Source: JAOZHU01 sp964506435 (GTDB lineage Archaea; Thermoproteota; Bathyarchaeia; Bathyarchaeales; Bathycorpusculaceae). Taken from it: a stretch of DNA of 26,181 nt. Both the position numbers and the translations under genes were made by a program. The notes beneath the pieces were generated by a model. It saw only the letters and a program-made list of their open reading frames with translations, was not told the origin of the DNA and made no database searches. Each line of letters starts with the position of its first letter. Within the stretch, counting starts at the first letter, position 1. The stretch is from the NCBI GenBank assembly GCA_964506435.1, contig CAZDLK010000029.1, forward strand, positions 1 to 26,181, written 5' to 3'. Positions 1 through 7,726 of this stretch are shown piece by piece.

Positions 1-55
1 CCAAGATCTCCGGCTCCGAAGGCCGACACCTTAATCCGTGCTAGGCTACGGGCCC
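1..55 (-). tRNA. tRNA-Arg(TCG), 3' end beyond window edge
   Basis: Read on the minus strand from 55, the sequence begins GGGCCCG (acceptor), TA, then a D arm (GCCT with AGGT), then a five-pair anticodon stem TCGGC/GCCGG enclosing the loop CTTCGGA, which gives anticodon TCG (Arg, codon CGA). The variable region follows, and the T arm and 3' acceptor strand lie beyond the window edge. No intron is visible in the part seen. Its first 20 bases form one of the two direct repeats of the integrated element, so its upstream DNA now belongs to the element. A weak TATA-like stretch (TGTAAGTATT on the minus strand, about 79-88) sits at a suitable distance to drive it. Confidence 0.88.
36..55. repeat. 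Attachment repeat (att), tRNA copy
   Basis: The 20 bases CCGTGCTAGGCTACGGGCCC are identical to 13395-13414; the flanks differ on both sides. They cover tRNA-Arg nucleotides 1-20 (acceptor 5' strand and most of the D arm). Using the 5' part of a tRNA is less common than using the 3' part, and it keeps the tRNA body intact while replacing its promoter. Confidence 0.78.
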
Positions 56-154
56 TTGTCCATGCTTTCTGGATGGAATACTTACATTTCCGCATCTGTC
101 TAATATGGGTTATTTTGGTTTTTTGGCTGGAATCACTACAAACTGTTGCTTGCA

Positions 155-1624
155 TTACCATGCGTTTTTCTCCTTCCGTAAATAGTGCCTGCCTGTCGTT
201 CGGTTGTAGTTGTATTCTTGGTAGCCTTCAGCGCCGTAACGGCTCATTTTCTCGCTGTAGTCTGGGTCAGTTTCGGAGATTTCGATTGGTTCCCATTCTT
301 TATCGCTGCCGTAGAGCCGCTCAGATATTGGAGCGTAGACTTTAACGTATTTGTCAGAGTTTTCGCCTAGTAGGTTTGCGACAGCATCGGAATTGCCTTT
401 CAGGTATCGTTCGAGGACCGCTCGCCAATGTCGATTGCTGTAGAAAGTTATTTTGTTCAGTTCCGGTATGCCTAAGCGTTTAGCTGCTGCTGCTCTAGCT
501 CTCCTGAAGTTTTGTCCAGCCGTATCTACGTTGCTGTATGTGAAGACAAGATTTAGGTTTCTTTGTTTCCTGTTGCGGCAGGTAGCGATGTTAATTTGTC
601 GGGTTTTCAGTTCTGCCAGCATGTCGATGACTTTTACGAAGCGTCCTTTTAGTTGGATAGTTCTTGTTCGCCCATGTTTGGCTGGCTTGTTTATGGCGAT
701 TGTTTTTCTTGCAAAATCTATGTCTTTCCACTCGATTCTTAGAGCTTCGATGGGTCTGGCGGCGGTTGCCATCAGCACAAAGCAAAAGACTTGCATTTGG
801 AAGCTGAGTGCCGCGTAGAGCATTTCCATGTGTTGAGTCTGCGGGAGGTTATACTCAGGTGTTTTGTATTCGAAGTGAGGTATCTTGACATCTTCCATGT
901 GGAGGTATTTTTTAACGAAGCTTGTGTAGGCTTTGCAGATGCTGTTTTTGTTGCAGTTGGATTTGGTGCTTAGTTCTGGGTCGAATGCTAGTTTGCGTTT
1001 GAAGTCTTCTGGGTCAAAGAGGTCGACGCCGATTTTCTTGGCAAGCCATCTGAGTCGGAAAACGTATTTGCTTAGGGTTAGGTCGTTTACGAGGTGTTCT
1101 TTTTGGATGTACTGCTTGTAGTCTGCAATCACTAGGTCTATGTCAGCTTTCACGATTTGCTCAGATGCAGTTTCCTTCTGTTTTTCTCTCTGCGAAACGC
1201 TGATTTGTTCAGACGTTTCACTAGTCAAGTTTTTCGCCTCTTCCTTTAAGACGCATACTTGGCTATTCTCGTTATTAGTGTCTGGCACTTTTAAGTTCAA
1301 CGTATGGAGATAATTGTCTGCAACTTGTTTAGCGCGTTTTAAGTCGTCTGGATTGGAGAAGCGGCGACCACATAAACGACACACGTAACGTTGAATTCTG
1401 ACATCAAAACAACTTCGGGCAGAACCGTTACGGAAAAACCTGGTGCTACCACACTCAGGACATTGAACCTTTGCATCCATGCTTGCTTCGGATATTGTTA
1501 GAGTAGTGAATGGTTGGGGTTCTTTCGGGAGCGTCTCAGCATCGGCATCTGCGTTGCCGCCGTTGATGCTGTTACTGCCAAGTATGCCAAAAGAGGCGGA
1601 CGCTTTTCCCTGGACCTCAACCAT
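155..1624 (-). CDS. Tyrosine recombinase (integrase) with N-terminal zinc finger
   Basis: A 489-residue protein expected to catalyse site-specific integration and excision of the element at tRNA-Arg. Residues 55-85 hold a four-cysteine finger (CPEC...CRLC, C55, C58, C82, C85). A charged linker follows, then a core-binding helical domain (about 160-260) and the catalytic domain (about 265-440). Visible catalytic candidates are R290 in ATAARPIEALRIEW, a lysine in the beta-hairpin NKPAKHGR (313 or 316), R398-H399 in YSNRHWRAVLE (a variant of the usual HxxR box) and nucleophile Y430 in YVKVYAPI. The start overlaps the stop of the AAA+ gene by eight bases, so the two are translationally coupled. 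It lies next to the tRNA repeat, as integrases usually do. The family is clear; the exact subfamily is not. Confidence 0.9.
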   Translation of the reverse strand: MVEVQGKASASFGILGSNSINGGNADADAETLPKEPQPFTTLTISEASMDAKVQCPECGSTRFFRNGSARSCFDVRIQRYVCRLCGRRFSNPDDLKRAKQVADNYLHTLNLKVPDTNNENSQVCVLKEEAKNLTSETSEQISVSQREKQKETASEQIVKADIDLVIADYKQYIQKEHLVNDLTLSKYVFRLRWLAKKIGVDLFDPEDFKRKLAFDPELSTKSNCNKNSICKAYTSFVKKYLHMEDVKIPHFEYKTPEYNLPQTQHMEMLYAALSFQMQVFCFVLMATAARPIEALRIEWKDIDFARKTIAINKPAKHGRTRTIQLKGRFVKVIDMLAELKTRQINIATCRNRKQRNLNLVFTYSNVDTAGQNFRRARAAAAKRLGIPELNKITFYSNRHWRAVLERYLKGNSDAVANLLGENSDKYVKVYAPISERLYGSDKEWEPIEISETDPDYSEKMSRYGAEGYQEYNYNRTTGRHYLRKEKNAW

Positions 1625-3098
1625 TTACTTCAAAAAGCCTCCTGTTCTCTTTTGGCTCTTCTCTGTTCTCAAAATTTGAAATGTATGTGTGAATGGTTGG
1701 GGGTAATGTTGTTTGTTCTTCAGGGTTGTCTTGTTCTTTTGTTTCCCCCACCTGCCCACACATATATCTAATTTTGCGCTTATCGTTTGGGTCCTGGTTC
1801 TCGTAGAGCAGGCCAACCGTTTCATACATCTTTAGATTGTTGCGCGCTTTGTCACGACCTAGTGGCACTTTGAAGATTTGGAAATAGGCTTTCTGGTACT
1901 CTTCGATTGTCATGCCTGGGTTCAGAAAATCTTCTTTGAGCTGCAGGAAAGTATCATAGGCCTCAGGAGGCAATCCCAGTTCGTTGCTTTCTCGGTAGGT
2001 TTCGTACTGTGCAAAACCATTTAAAACGTCCTCTCTGTTAACTTCGAGGTTTCCGTTCAGATCATGTTTGCGGTTATAATAATTTAGCATTGCGAAGGCT
2101 TTGATTTTGCCAATGAGCTTTCCTATGTCTCTTTGATGTCTGGCTTGAAGTGTTGGGTGTAATTCAAGGAATTTTTCGTTAATGTCAACCTGTAATTCTT
2201 CAGCAACTGTAATGTTCTTGAATTGCATTCGTTTTATGTCTTCAACTCGTATTTGGAGAGACTTCCTTTTTGGGTCCTCTTCTATGGTTTTCTTGTAGGC
2301 TTCACGATTGCCGTCCTTGTGGATTTTGTGAGCGATTCCTTCCCGTATTTTTTCTTGGCTGCTCTCTGGCGAATAGAGATTTAGACGTGTTTTTTCCTGT
2401 TCGTCAATTAGCATGTTGGCGCTGCAGAAGATAATCGTTGGAAAACCAACTAGCAAGATTTTCTTGGTTCGCATTCCAGATTTTTGTGACCTGTCGGTGA
2501 TTCTGAGCTCAATGTATTTGTCGTCATGGCTCAGTAGTGACCTTAGGTGTTTTAGGAGTTCTGAATGCGGGGCGTCAAGAAACACCAAGATTTTCTGGTG
2601 AAGATCTATGACTGTTATATTTTCTTTTTGTCTTCGCTTTTTGGCCTCTTCATCCTCATTTTCGTCATAACCTTCAGGCTGTGGCGGGAGCCGAGGGTCT
2701 CGTATCCATGAACCCCATTCATGGAAGAAGCTTGTTGGACTCGCGTATCCGAGTTTTATGACATCTTGCTCAGGGAAATATGGTGTTAATTCTAGGGGAA
2801 TATAGCTTTTGCCAGTCGAGGACCCCGCAATTAATCCCGCGTTCTGTTGCTCATTCTTTGTATATGTCAAAAGCATGTCGAGAAAAACATTGAGTTTAGT
2901 GTTGTCGTCTCGTTTTATTGTTGAGCCCAAGATTTCGATTAATTCTTGAGGGCTAATTTCTCTTATTAGCGCTCTCTGTTTCTCGAAAAACTCCTTTCTT
3001 GCAGGATGAGTTCTGCAGCTCTCACACAGCCCATCAATGTGCAAATCATCGTTAGGGATTGGCATGTGACACCAAAAACAGAGAGGTTGTGCGCTCAT
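1617..3098 (-). CDS. AAA+ ATPase with N-terminal zinc finger, probable replication helicase/initiator
   Basis: A 493-residue protein. A short four-cysteine finger opens it (CFWC...CESC, C7, C10, C25, C28). The ATPase core has Walker A AGSSTGKS (91-98), a Walker B candidate ILVFLDAP (D175), a sensor-1 type strand TIIFCSAN (N228) and an arginine-finger candidate R238 in EKTRLNL. The C-terminal third looks helical and ends in a likely winged-helix segment. This layout resembles replication ATPases of archaeal plasmids and proviruses (MCM- or helicase-loader-like), but I cannot name the exact family. It is the middle gene of the RHH-AAA-integrase operon, overlapping both neighbours, which fits a replication role for the integrated element. 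Confidence 0.72.
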   Translation of the reverse strand: MSAQPLCFWCHMPIPNDDLHIDGLCESCRTHPARKEFFEKQRALIREISPQELIEILGSTIKRDDNTKLNVFLDMLLTYTKNEQQNAGLIAGSSTGKSYIPLELTPYFPEQDVIKLGYASPTSFFHEWGSWIRDPRLPPQPEGYDENEDEEAKKRRQKENITVIDLHQKILVFLDAPHSELLKHLRSLLSHDDKYIELRITDRSQKSGMRTKKILLVGFPTIIFCSANMLIDEQEKTRLNLYSPESSQEKIREGIAHKIHKDGNREAYKKTIEEDPKRKSLQIRVEDIKRMQFKNITVAEELQVDINEKFLELHPTLQARHQRDIGKLIGKIKAFAMLNYYNRKHDLNGNLEVNREDVLNGFAQYETYRESNELGLPPEAYDTFLQLKEDFLNPGMTIEEYQKAYFQIFKVPLGRDKARNNLKMYETVGLLYENQDPNDKRKIRYMCGQVGETKEQDNPEEQTTLPPTIHTYISNFENREEPKENRRLFEVNG

Positions 3099-3307
3099 GC
3101 TGCGTTATCACCCTCAAAAAACCGCTTGAAACGTTCTGGCGCGTCTTTTCTGAGTTTTTCACGTAATGCGTCGCGAACGAAATCTGAACAATTAATGTAA
3201 GCGTTCTCTTGACAATACTGCTTTACTATTTTTGCGAAGTGTTCAGTGACTCTTGTCGAAATGACTTTTGTGCTTTCCTTTGTCAATTTGTTTTCACTCG
3301 TTGACAT
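3095..3307 (-). CDS. Ribbon-helix-helix (CopG-like) DNA-binding protein
   Basis: A 70-residue protein starting at the ATG at 3307; the open frame extends further upstream, but that part reads like non-coding DNA. It shows an RHH pattern: beta strand KVISTRVTEHF, then helices around AKIVKQYCQEN and SDFVRDALREKLRK. Such proteins bind DNA as dimers and often repress their own operon or control copy number. Its stop overlaps the start of the AAA+ gene (ATGA), so it heads the AAA-integrase operon. A TATA-like CTAATAAG inside a GGCT/AGCC palindrome (3328-3339) lies about 25 bases upstream of the ATG, suggesting a leaderless, autoregulated transcript. Confidence 0.78.
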   Translation of the reverse strand: MSTSENKLTKESTKVISTRVTEHFAKIVKQYCQENAYINCSDFVRDALREKLRKDAPERFKRFFEGDNAA

Positions 3308-3525
3308 TTCAGCCTGAGAACAAAAATGGCTTATTAGCCCAAACAGGGTACTATCGGAAACACGACAATAACATTTGGGCTTTGAAAGAAGAAGAAGCGC
3401 ATCTAAACCCAAGCGTTCTTCTTCTACTAATCTTAAGTTGGACGCAGATGTTGAAAAAAAGAATTCTTTTTTGTCGCATTCTACTTGAGTTTTGTGTAGG
3501 CTTGGCAAAGCTGTCAGACCTCACG

Positions 3526-3669
3526 TCAATTTTTAGCGGACAGGAATTTGTTCAGTGCTAAGCGAACAACATCGCTCATAGTCTTCAGTTTAGGATACTC
3601 TTGTTTGATGATTTTTTCAATCTGTGCTCGCTCGCCATCTGGAACCCTGATAGTTATCTTCTCGTTCAT
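3526..3669 (-). CDS. Small ribbon-helix-helix regulator (47 residues)
   Basis: A short gene starting at ATG 3669 and ending with TGA at 3526. The protein begins MNEKITIRVPDGERAQIEKI and continues with a second helix around TMSDVVRLALNKFL, which is a complete RHH fold: one strand (KITIRVP) and two helices. It lies on the opposite strand from the winged-helix gene at 3753, and the two share a 50-base regulatory region with a perfect inverted repeat and a central TATA box. It probably represses the divergent promoters. The 218 bases between it and the next RHH gene hold no further gene that I can see. Confidence 0.75.
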   Translation of the reverse strand: MNEKITIRVPDGERAQIEKIIKQEYPKLKTMSDVVRLALNKFLSAKN

Positions 3670-3705
3670 GGAGTTGGTCCCCCCCGTACGACTGTAGCAC
3701 AGTCA

Positions 3706-3766
3706 AACTTATATGTCAATTGCTACTGATACTAACTATCACTGGTGATAGTATGACGGGTGATAG
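3706..3766. promoter_or_regulatory. Divergent promoter with inverted-repeat operator
   Basis: The AT-rich stretch ACTTATATG (about 3706-3714) can serve as TATA box in both directions. Downstream on the plus strand, CTATCAC-TG-GTGATAG (3736-3751) is a perfect 7+7 base inverted repeat, and a third half-site GTGATAG follows at 3760-3766. The first repeat covers the likely Shine-Dalgarno site (GGTGAT) of the gene starting at 3753, so a bound RHH dimer would block it. The binding protein is inferred, not shown. Confidence 0.6.
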
Positions 3767-4487
3767 TATCTCTAAATTGCAAGGAAGTATGCGAACACTT
3801 TTTGGCAGCTTTCAAGTGCTAGATAATCAGAAAAAAAGTCGCACTGAGCTCCCCGAAAAAATGAAGCAAGCACTCCTTTTCATCGCTGACCATGCTGAAT
3901 CGAATATTTATCAAGTCAAGGAGAAATGTATGATGGGGTACTCAACAGCTCATAACTCAATAAAGGCATTAGAGAATGAGGGATTCATCAGGTTAATTGC
4001 GGAAAGAAAGAACGAGAAAGGTGTAATGGCGAAGTACTATGGACTTGCACTAAAGGGGTTTTACCAATCAATTTATGTGAAGTCTCCTTGGCATGAAAAG
4101 GTAGTTCTAGCAGAGAAACGAAAGGAGCTTGTACACGAAAATTTTTTGACTTGGATGAAGTTCATTGAAGCTCTAAATGATTCAGAAGTGGAGAGAGACA
4201 TTAACAATCGGTTCAGCGATGCAGCGGCTACGTCTTTCTTGTTTGATTCCCCTCTCGGTTTTCGCCATTACTGCAGCGAACTTGATGATTCAATTTTTGA
4301 CTTAACAGTAATGACGACTCTAATAGTTACTCCACTTTTTCTGGATAAATTTCTTGCAGTGATTAACAATTTTCCTTCTATAAACACTAAAATTCAGAAA
4401 CTTATCACAGAACAAATAGTCGCATATCAGGACGACCTTAAGAAACTCGAAAGAATACAGAAAGGGCTTGAAGGAATAAAACACTAA
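3753..4487 (+). CDS. Winged-helix transcription regulator-like protein
   Basis: A 244-residue protein. I chose ATG 3753 because GGTGAT, a good match to the archaeal anti-Shine-Dalgarno, sits just upstream; ATG 3789 is the alternative. Residues about 35-95 form a winged-helix domain: the helices around EKMKQALLFIADH and IYQVKEKCMMGYSTAHNSIKALENEGF are followed by a wing with charged residues (AERKNEKGVMAKYYGL). The rest (about 100-244) is mostly helical, without a recognised domain, and may sense a ligand or partner. The gene faces the 47-residue RHH gene across a shared operator and converges on a truncated nuclease gene. No target is known. Confidence 0.68.
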   Translation: MTGDSISKLQGSMRTLFGSFQVLDNQKKSRTELPEKMKQALLFIADHAESNIYQVKEKCMMGYSTAHNSIKALENEGFIRLIAERKNEKGVMAKYYGLALKGFYQSIYVKSPWHEKVVLAEKRKELVHENFLTWMKFIEALNDSEVERDINNRFSDAAATSFLFDSPLGFRHYCSELDDSIFDLTVMTTLIVTPLFLDKFLAVINNFPSINTKIQKLITEQIVAYQDDLKKLERIQKGLEGIKH

Positions 4488-4513
4488 TTTTCTACTTTTC
4501 CCATTTTGGTTTT

Positions 4514-4762
4514 CTATTGGTCGATTACGCTAAAGCTCTGATCAATCTTGTACTCGATAATAACAAAAGATTTGTTCTCTGCATCAAAGGCTAACGTATC
4601 TATTCTGAGATTACCCAGTGTAACCTCTGATTTGATAAATTCGTAACCAAAGACTTCTTTGAGGCTTGATTCAGTGACCTTTTGTATGTCTTTGCGTTCG
4701 CTCTTGAAAGGGATTTCTTTGACTCTTTCAAGCTTGTCATTCTTTATCGAGAACAGCGGCAT
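4514..4762 (-). pseudogene. Truncated PD-(D/E)XK nuclease-like gene
   Basis: The frame opens at 4819, but the usual start of this family (MPLFSIKN...) is the ATG at 4762. The protein carries the nuclease half-site LRIDTLAFD followed by VIIEYK, i.e. a D...ExK signature. It then stops immediately after FSVIDQ, where members of this family known to me continue for a long stretch starting with a glycine. The product would be about 82 residues with no C-terminal part. The break lies 26 bases from the end of the convergent regulator gene, suggesting a deletion that removed the 3' half. Function after truncation is doubtful. Confidence 0.6.
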
Positions 4763-4955
4763 AACTGTCTTAATGCCCGCTTTTAGTTTAAAAAATTTGT
4801 CAATTCTTTCAAGAAACATTGTTTTATTCCGGTAATCTGGAAATACAAGTTGAAAGTTGAGCTATGTACAGTACGTCCCTTTGTATATCGCTGAACATTT
4901 GGTCCCCCAAGGCTTTAAATTATGATGCAAACAATAGAAGAAAAGGGAAAATGAC

Positions 4956-6035
4956 ATGTTTCCGATTACTTGGGAGAGGTACTCTGAAGAAGAACTTCAA
5001 GAAATAATCCAAGAACTTTTTGAGAAAAAAGGCTACCAAGTATATAATCTTCACAAGGTTGATAGACCTGGCGAAATGGGGGCGGATTTGGAATGTACTA
5101 AAAAAGGTGAGTCTGAAAAACTGCTTATTGCAGTTAAAAAAAGGCCAAGTGCCCAGGATGTAGATCAATTAAAAATTTTTTCAAAGCGTCAAGGTACAAA
5201 AGTTTACATATATTTTAAACCGCCCACAAGCCAGTTCAATTTGGAAAAAAACAAACTTCAAGATAATGTTAGTTTTTGGGACGGGAAAAAGTTCTCTTCA
5301 GAGCTTTTTCACTCATTTCCCAAATTATTTGCAGTTATCGCTTGTTATGAAATTTACCAGAAAGATTTTCTTGAAATAACGTTACCTTTCTGCAAATTGT
5401 TTATAGACCTTGATAAGAAAAAGAGAAAACCCTTGGTTCCAGCAAAAGCCGATTTGGCTATGATAAATCTCTTATGGAATGCTAAAGACCGAAGCACGAG
5501 CTTGAATAAGTCCCTAAGTAGCCTTCAGATCTTTTTTGAAGGGGTCGATTTCTCAAGAATTGATGAACGTACCAAAGAATCCATCTTTGATGCATTCTTC
5601 TCAACACTATATAAATTAGATAGAAGGTCATTACGCCCCTTAAAAGCAGCTTTCGATAAATTCATTGCACAGTATCCAGGAAACTTTGATGCGTTCTGCA
5701 TACAAACAGCAGATAGGTCGAATTGGATATTCTTTCTCCAATGTCTTCCCGAACTTGCGCCCGGTTTTTTAGTTAATTCTTTTGAAAAAGGCAGAAAAGA
5801 AGCACTTGAAATGCAAGAATTTTTCGATAAATTGAAGAAAAATAATAGTAAATGCGAGTCTGAGCCGAACGTCGGTGAAATTCTTGGAAATTTGGCTAGT
5901 GCGTTATCTGAAGGAGGCTACTGGCTTGAAGACACAATAGATAATCTCCTAAGCATAGGCTTAATGGGTGACTGGAGAGCGATGAGAGAAAAATTTCCAG
6001 AGAAAAACGATTTTGAGTTAGAATATGAGGGTTGA
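4956..6035 (+). CDS. Mrr-like restriction endonuclease-fold protein
   Basis: A 359-residue protein. The N-terminal 90 residues match the Mrr-type PD-(D/E)XK fold: ELFEKKGYQVYNL, then GEMGADLEC (D44), then LLIAVKKR (K61/K62) and a helix with SAQDVDQLKIFSKRQG before a strand KVYIYF. The usual Q/E-x-K is replaced by AVKK, so cleavage activity is uncertain. The C-terminal 250 residues are helical and of unknown role. A TATA box (TTTAAAT, 4914-4920) lies about 35 bases upstream of the ATG. It stands alone between the truncated nuclease and the convergent GNAT gene. A defence or DNA-processing role is inferred from the fold only. Confidence 0.65.
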   Translation: MFPITWERYSEEELQEIIQELFEKKGYQVYNLHKVDRPGEMGADLECTKKGESEKLLIAVKKRPSAQDVDQLKIFSKRQGTKVYIYFKPPTSQFNLEKNKLQDNVSFWDGKKFSSELFHSFPKLFAVIACYEIYQKDFLEITLPFCKLFIDLDKKKRKPLVPAKADLAMINLLWNAKDRSTSLNKSLSSLQIFFEGVDFSRIDERTKESIFDAFFSTLYKLDRRSLRPLKAAFDKFIAQYPGNFDAFCIQTADRSNWIFFLQCLPELAPGFLVNSFEKGRKEALEMQEFFDKLKKNNSKCESEPNVGEILGNLASALSEGGYWLEDTIDNLLSIGLMGDWRAMREKFPEKNDFELEYEG

Positions 6036-6108
6036 ATGACCTTATTTGAATAAAACAAGCAATCGAGTGAGCGCTAGAGTCTTCTTTTGAAGTAAAGATT
6101 TTATAATA

Positions 6109-6648
6109 TTAAGTTGTTTGTTTGTCAGTTTGTTTTGTGTATTCTATTGATGCAGTTATCCTTCTTCGGCTTATGCTCTTGGAAAGCTCATTGTTTATTC
6201 TGCTGTCGCTTCTTCCTATACTTGCATGCCCGAGTCGTTTTGTGGTCCAATTCTTTAGGTTGCCATGTATTATCTGAGGGTTACTTGTAAGAATATAGAA
6301 GGGCATTTTTGTTTGGGAAGTATAAAGTTCAGCTATAAAGTTTAGCAGTCGTTTCCCTATGCCTATTCCTTGGTAATCTGGTAACACAACAAGCCTTGAA
6401 ACTCTATGATATGTTGCCCTCATACGGATTGTTACAATGGCTATGAATGCTATGGGTTTGTTTTGGTAGATTGCGGTGTAGCATCTAGCTGTTGAGGGCA
6501 GAGAACCGTTTAGATAATGATAGTTCCGAAATATCTGCCACATGGAAGCGCCGCACCGATAAACTTTGAATTCAACGGGCGGCCTAACCCTTTTTTTCGC
6601 GAAAACTCCATAGTATCCGTGCAAAACACCCAATCGGGCTCCAACCAA
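6109..6648 (-). CDS. GNAT acetyltransferase part of a split COG2401-type protein
   Basis: The open frame starts at 6648, but homology to the fused protein at 15402-16904 begins only after the AAA AAA site near 6591, so the natural product is probably the ABC-GNAT fusion made by a -1 shift. The domain has the GNAT core: HYLNGSLPSTARCYTAI, a strand with KPIAFIAIV, RVSRLVVLPDYQGIGIGKRLL (the acetyl-CoA pyrophosphate loop Q/RxxGxG/A) and a C-terminal strand region FYILTSNP. The substrate is unknown. GNAT domains of this kind occur with ABC ATPases in COG2401. No separate ribosome binding site is evident for 6648, which also favours fusion. Confidence 0.7.
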   Translation of the reverse strand: MVGARLGVLHGYYGVFAKKRVRPPVEFKVYRCGASMWQIFRNYHYLNGSLPSTARCYTAIYQNKPIAFIAIVTIRMRATYHRVSRLVVLPDYQGIGIGKRLLNFIAELYTSQTKMPFYILTSNPQIIHGNLKNWTTKRLGHASIGRSDSRINNELSKSISRRRITASIEYTKQTDKQTT

Positions 6649-7175
6649 TCCACCACATCATAATGACAAGTAACAGCAATGAACTTCTTTTTGGAGCGCC
6701 GAACAGCCTTACTAATCGCAAAAGCACTAACCTTCGCAATCTCCCTATCCACAACACTAGTGAACTCATCAAAAACAATCAACGACTTATCCAAACACAA
6801 CGCACGCGCAATATCAACCCGCATTTTCTCCCCTTGACTCAAGCAATCATACGCTTTAAGCCAGTCAGGAGGCGACGCAAAACCCACACTACACAAAGCC
6901 CGCGTAATCACACCAGTCTCCAAGCCCTCAGGAAAATCATCCAGAACGCATTTGCTCTTGTATTCGAAACCACGTACATATGCATCAGGGAAAAGCTGCT
7001 TAGCAATACTAGTCTTACCCGAACCGCTACGACCAACAATAACGCCCACTTGCCAGTCAAAATCTTCAATCGGCAAAGAACCCTTAAACCGCTTTTCAAG
7101 CTTGACATCGGAAAGCGTGTAACTACCAACAACGCTTAAAGCCCTAAAACTCTCAGCCTGATTCCAGCTTTTCAC
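6510..7175 (-). CDS. ABC-type ATPase part of a split COG2401-type protein
   Basis: The frame encodes 221 residues, of which about 195 are ABC ATPase; the last 26 are out-of-frame reading of the GNAT region. Motifs are Walker A GRSGSGKTS (48-56), signature LSQGEK (112-117), Walker B LIVFDEF (132-138) and the H-loop H171. There are no membrane segments, so this is not a transporter subunit; COG2401 ATPases are soluble and fused to an acetyltransferase. The start (ATGA) overlaps the stop of the ParB-like gene, which makes it the last unit of a four-gene coupled operon. Base composition of 6600-7170 differs sharply from the GNAT part, see findings. Confidence 0.82.
   Translation of the reverse strand: MKSWNQAESFRALSVVGSYTLSDVKLEKRFKGSLPIEDFDWQVGVIVGRSGSGKTSIAKQLFPDAYVRGFEYKSKCVLDDFPEGLETGVITRALCSVGFASPPDWLKAYDCLSQGEKMRVDIARALCLDKSLIVFDEFTSVVDREIAKVSAFAISKAVRRSKKKFIAVTCHYDVVDWLEPDWVFCTDTMEFSRKKGLGRPLNSKFIGAALPCGRYFGTIII
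6588..6599 (-). other. A7 slippery site joining ABC and GNAT frames
   Basis: On the minus strand the ABC frame reads CGA AAA AAA GGG. This is an A_AAA_AAA heptamer in the correct register for -1 slippage, and re-reading one A gives AGG GTT AGG and continues directly into the GNAT frame. A weak GCCGC/GCGGC stem (6583-6579 with 6554-6550) lies downstream. Shifted product: about 355 residues. A one-base deletion or a homopolymer sequencing error would look the same. Confidence 0.6.
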
Positions 7176-7726
7176 AATGTCAAAATCCGTAGCTTATACC
7201 CCTCCATTTTTAGCTTCTCGTACTTGGCTTTCTGATCAGCTTCATCCCTGCACTCGATGATTATCTCGTAGGTTTCAGGAACTGAAAAAGAGACATCACG
7301 GTCATCCACTTCTATTGGGAGCTTCTCACCGACAGATTCGAGGAGCGCCTTTAACTCTTCCTTTTCACCCTCATCAATTATCCGCAGATATTCGGCGCCA
7401 TCCAGTTCCTTGTTGTGTTTGCCCCTTAACTTGTTCAGCACTTGCCTCAGTAAGCGCCTATCGACATCCTTAACTGGCAAGCGAATAACGCTGCACTCAG
7501 TCATGCCCAGCTCTTTCATTGCTGTAACGCGCTGCTGCCCGTCAGCCACTTGAAGCTCACTGTTCGTGACTACGGGAACGATGTCTCCCCACCTTCTAAT
7601 TGAAGCTTTCAAGCGCTCAAGCTGCGCTAAAGTCATTCTATTAGGATTGTCTTCTGGGTCAAGTTTTAGGTCGCTGATTTTCACCCGTTCCGACATAGGA
7701 ATCGAAATTTCTTTGTCATTTTCCAA
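7172..7726 (-). CDS. ParB-like nuclease/CTPase-fold protein
   Basis: A 184-residue protein whose first 110 residues form a ParB N-terminal-type domain: KISDLKLDPEDNPNR (28-30), LERLKASIRRWGDIVPVVTN and the phosphate-binding box ADGQQRVTAMKELG (62-66), a variant of the canonical DGHRR. The helical rest and C-terminal beta region (YEIIIECRDEADQKAKYEKL) do not resemble the ParB DNA-binding HTH, so it is not a normal segregation protein. It overlaps the upstream gene by 11 bases and the ABC gene by four (ATGA). The coupling to ABC-GNAT suggests that the two products act together, perhaps on DNA; this is inference. Confidence 0.78.
   Translation of the reverse strand: MENDKEISIPMSERVKISDLKLDPEDNPNRMTLAQLERLKASIRRWGDIVPVVTNSELQVADGQQRVTAMKELGMTECSVIRLPVKDVDRRLLRQVLNKLRGKHNKELDGAEYLRIIDEGEKEELKALLESVGEKLPIEVDDRDVSFSVPETYEIIIECRDEADQKAKYEKLKMEGYKLRILTL

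Noticed and set aside
6663..7139. 158-residue plus-strand frame opposite the ABC ATPase
   Set aside because: Mirror of the ABC gene caused by its skewed composition; the ABC motifs are unambiguous on the minus strand.
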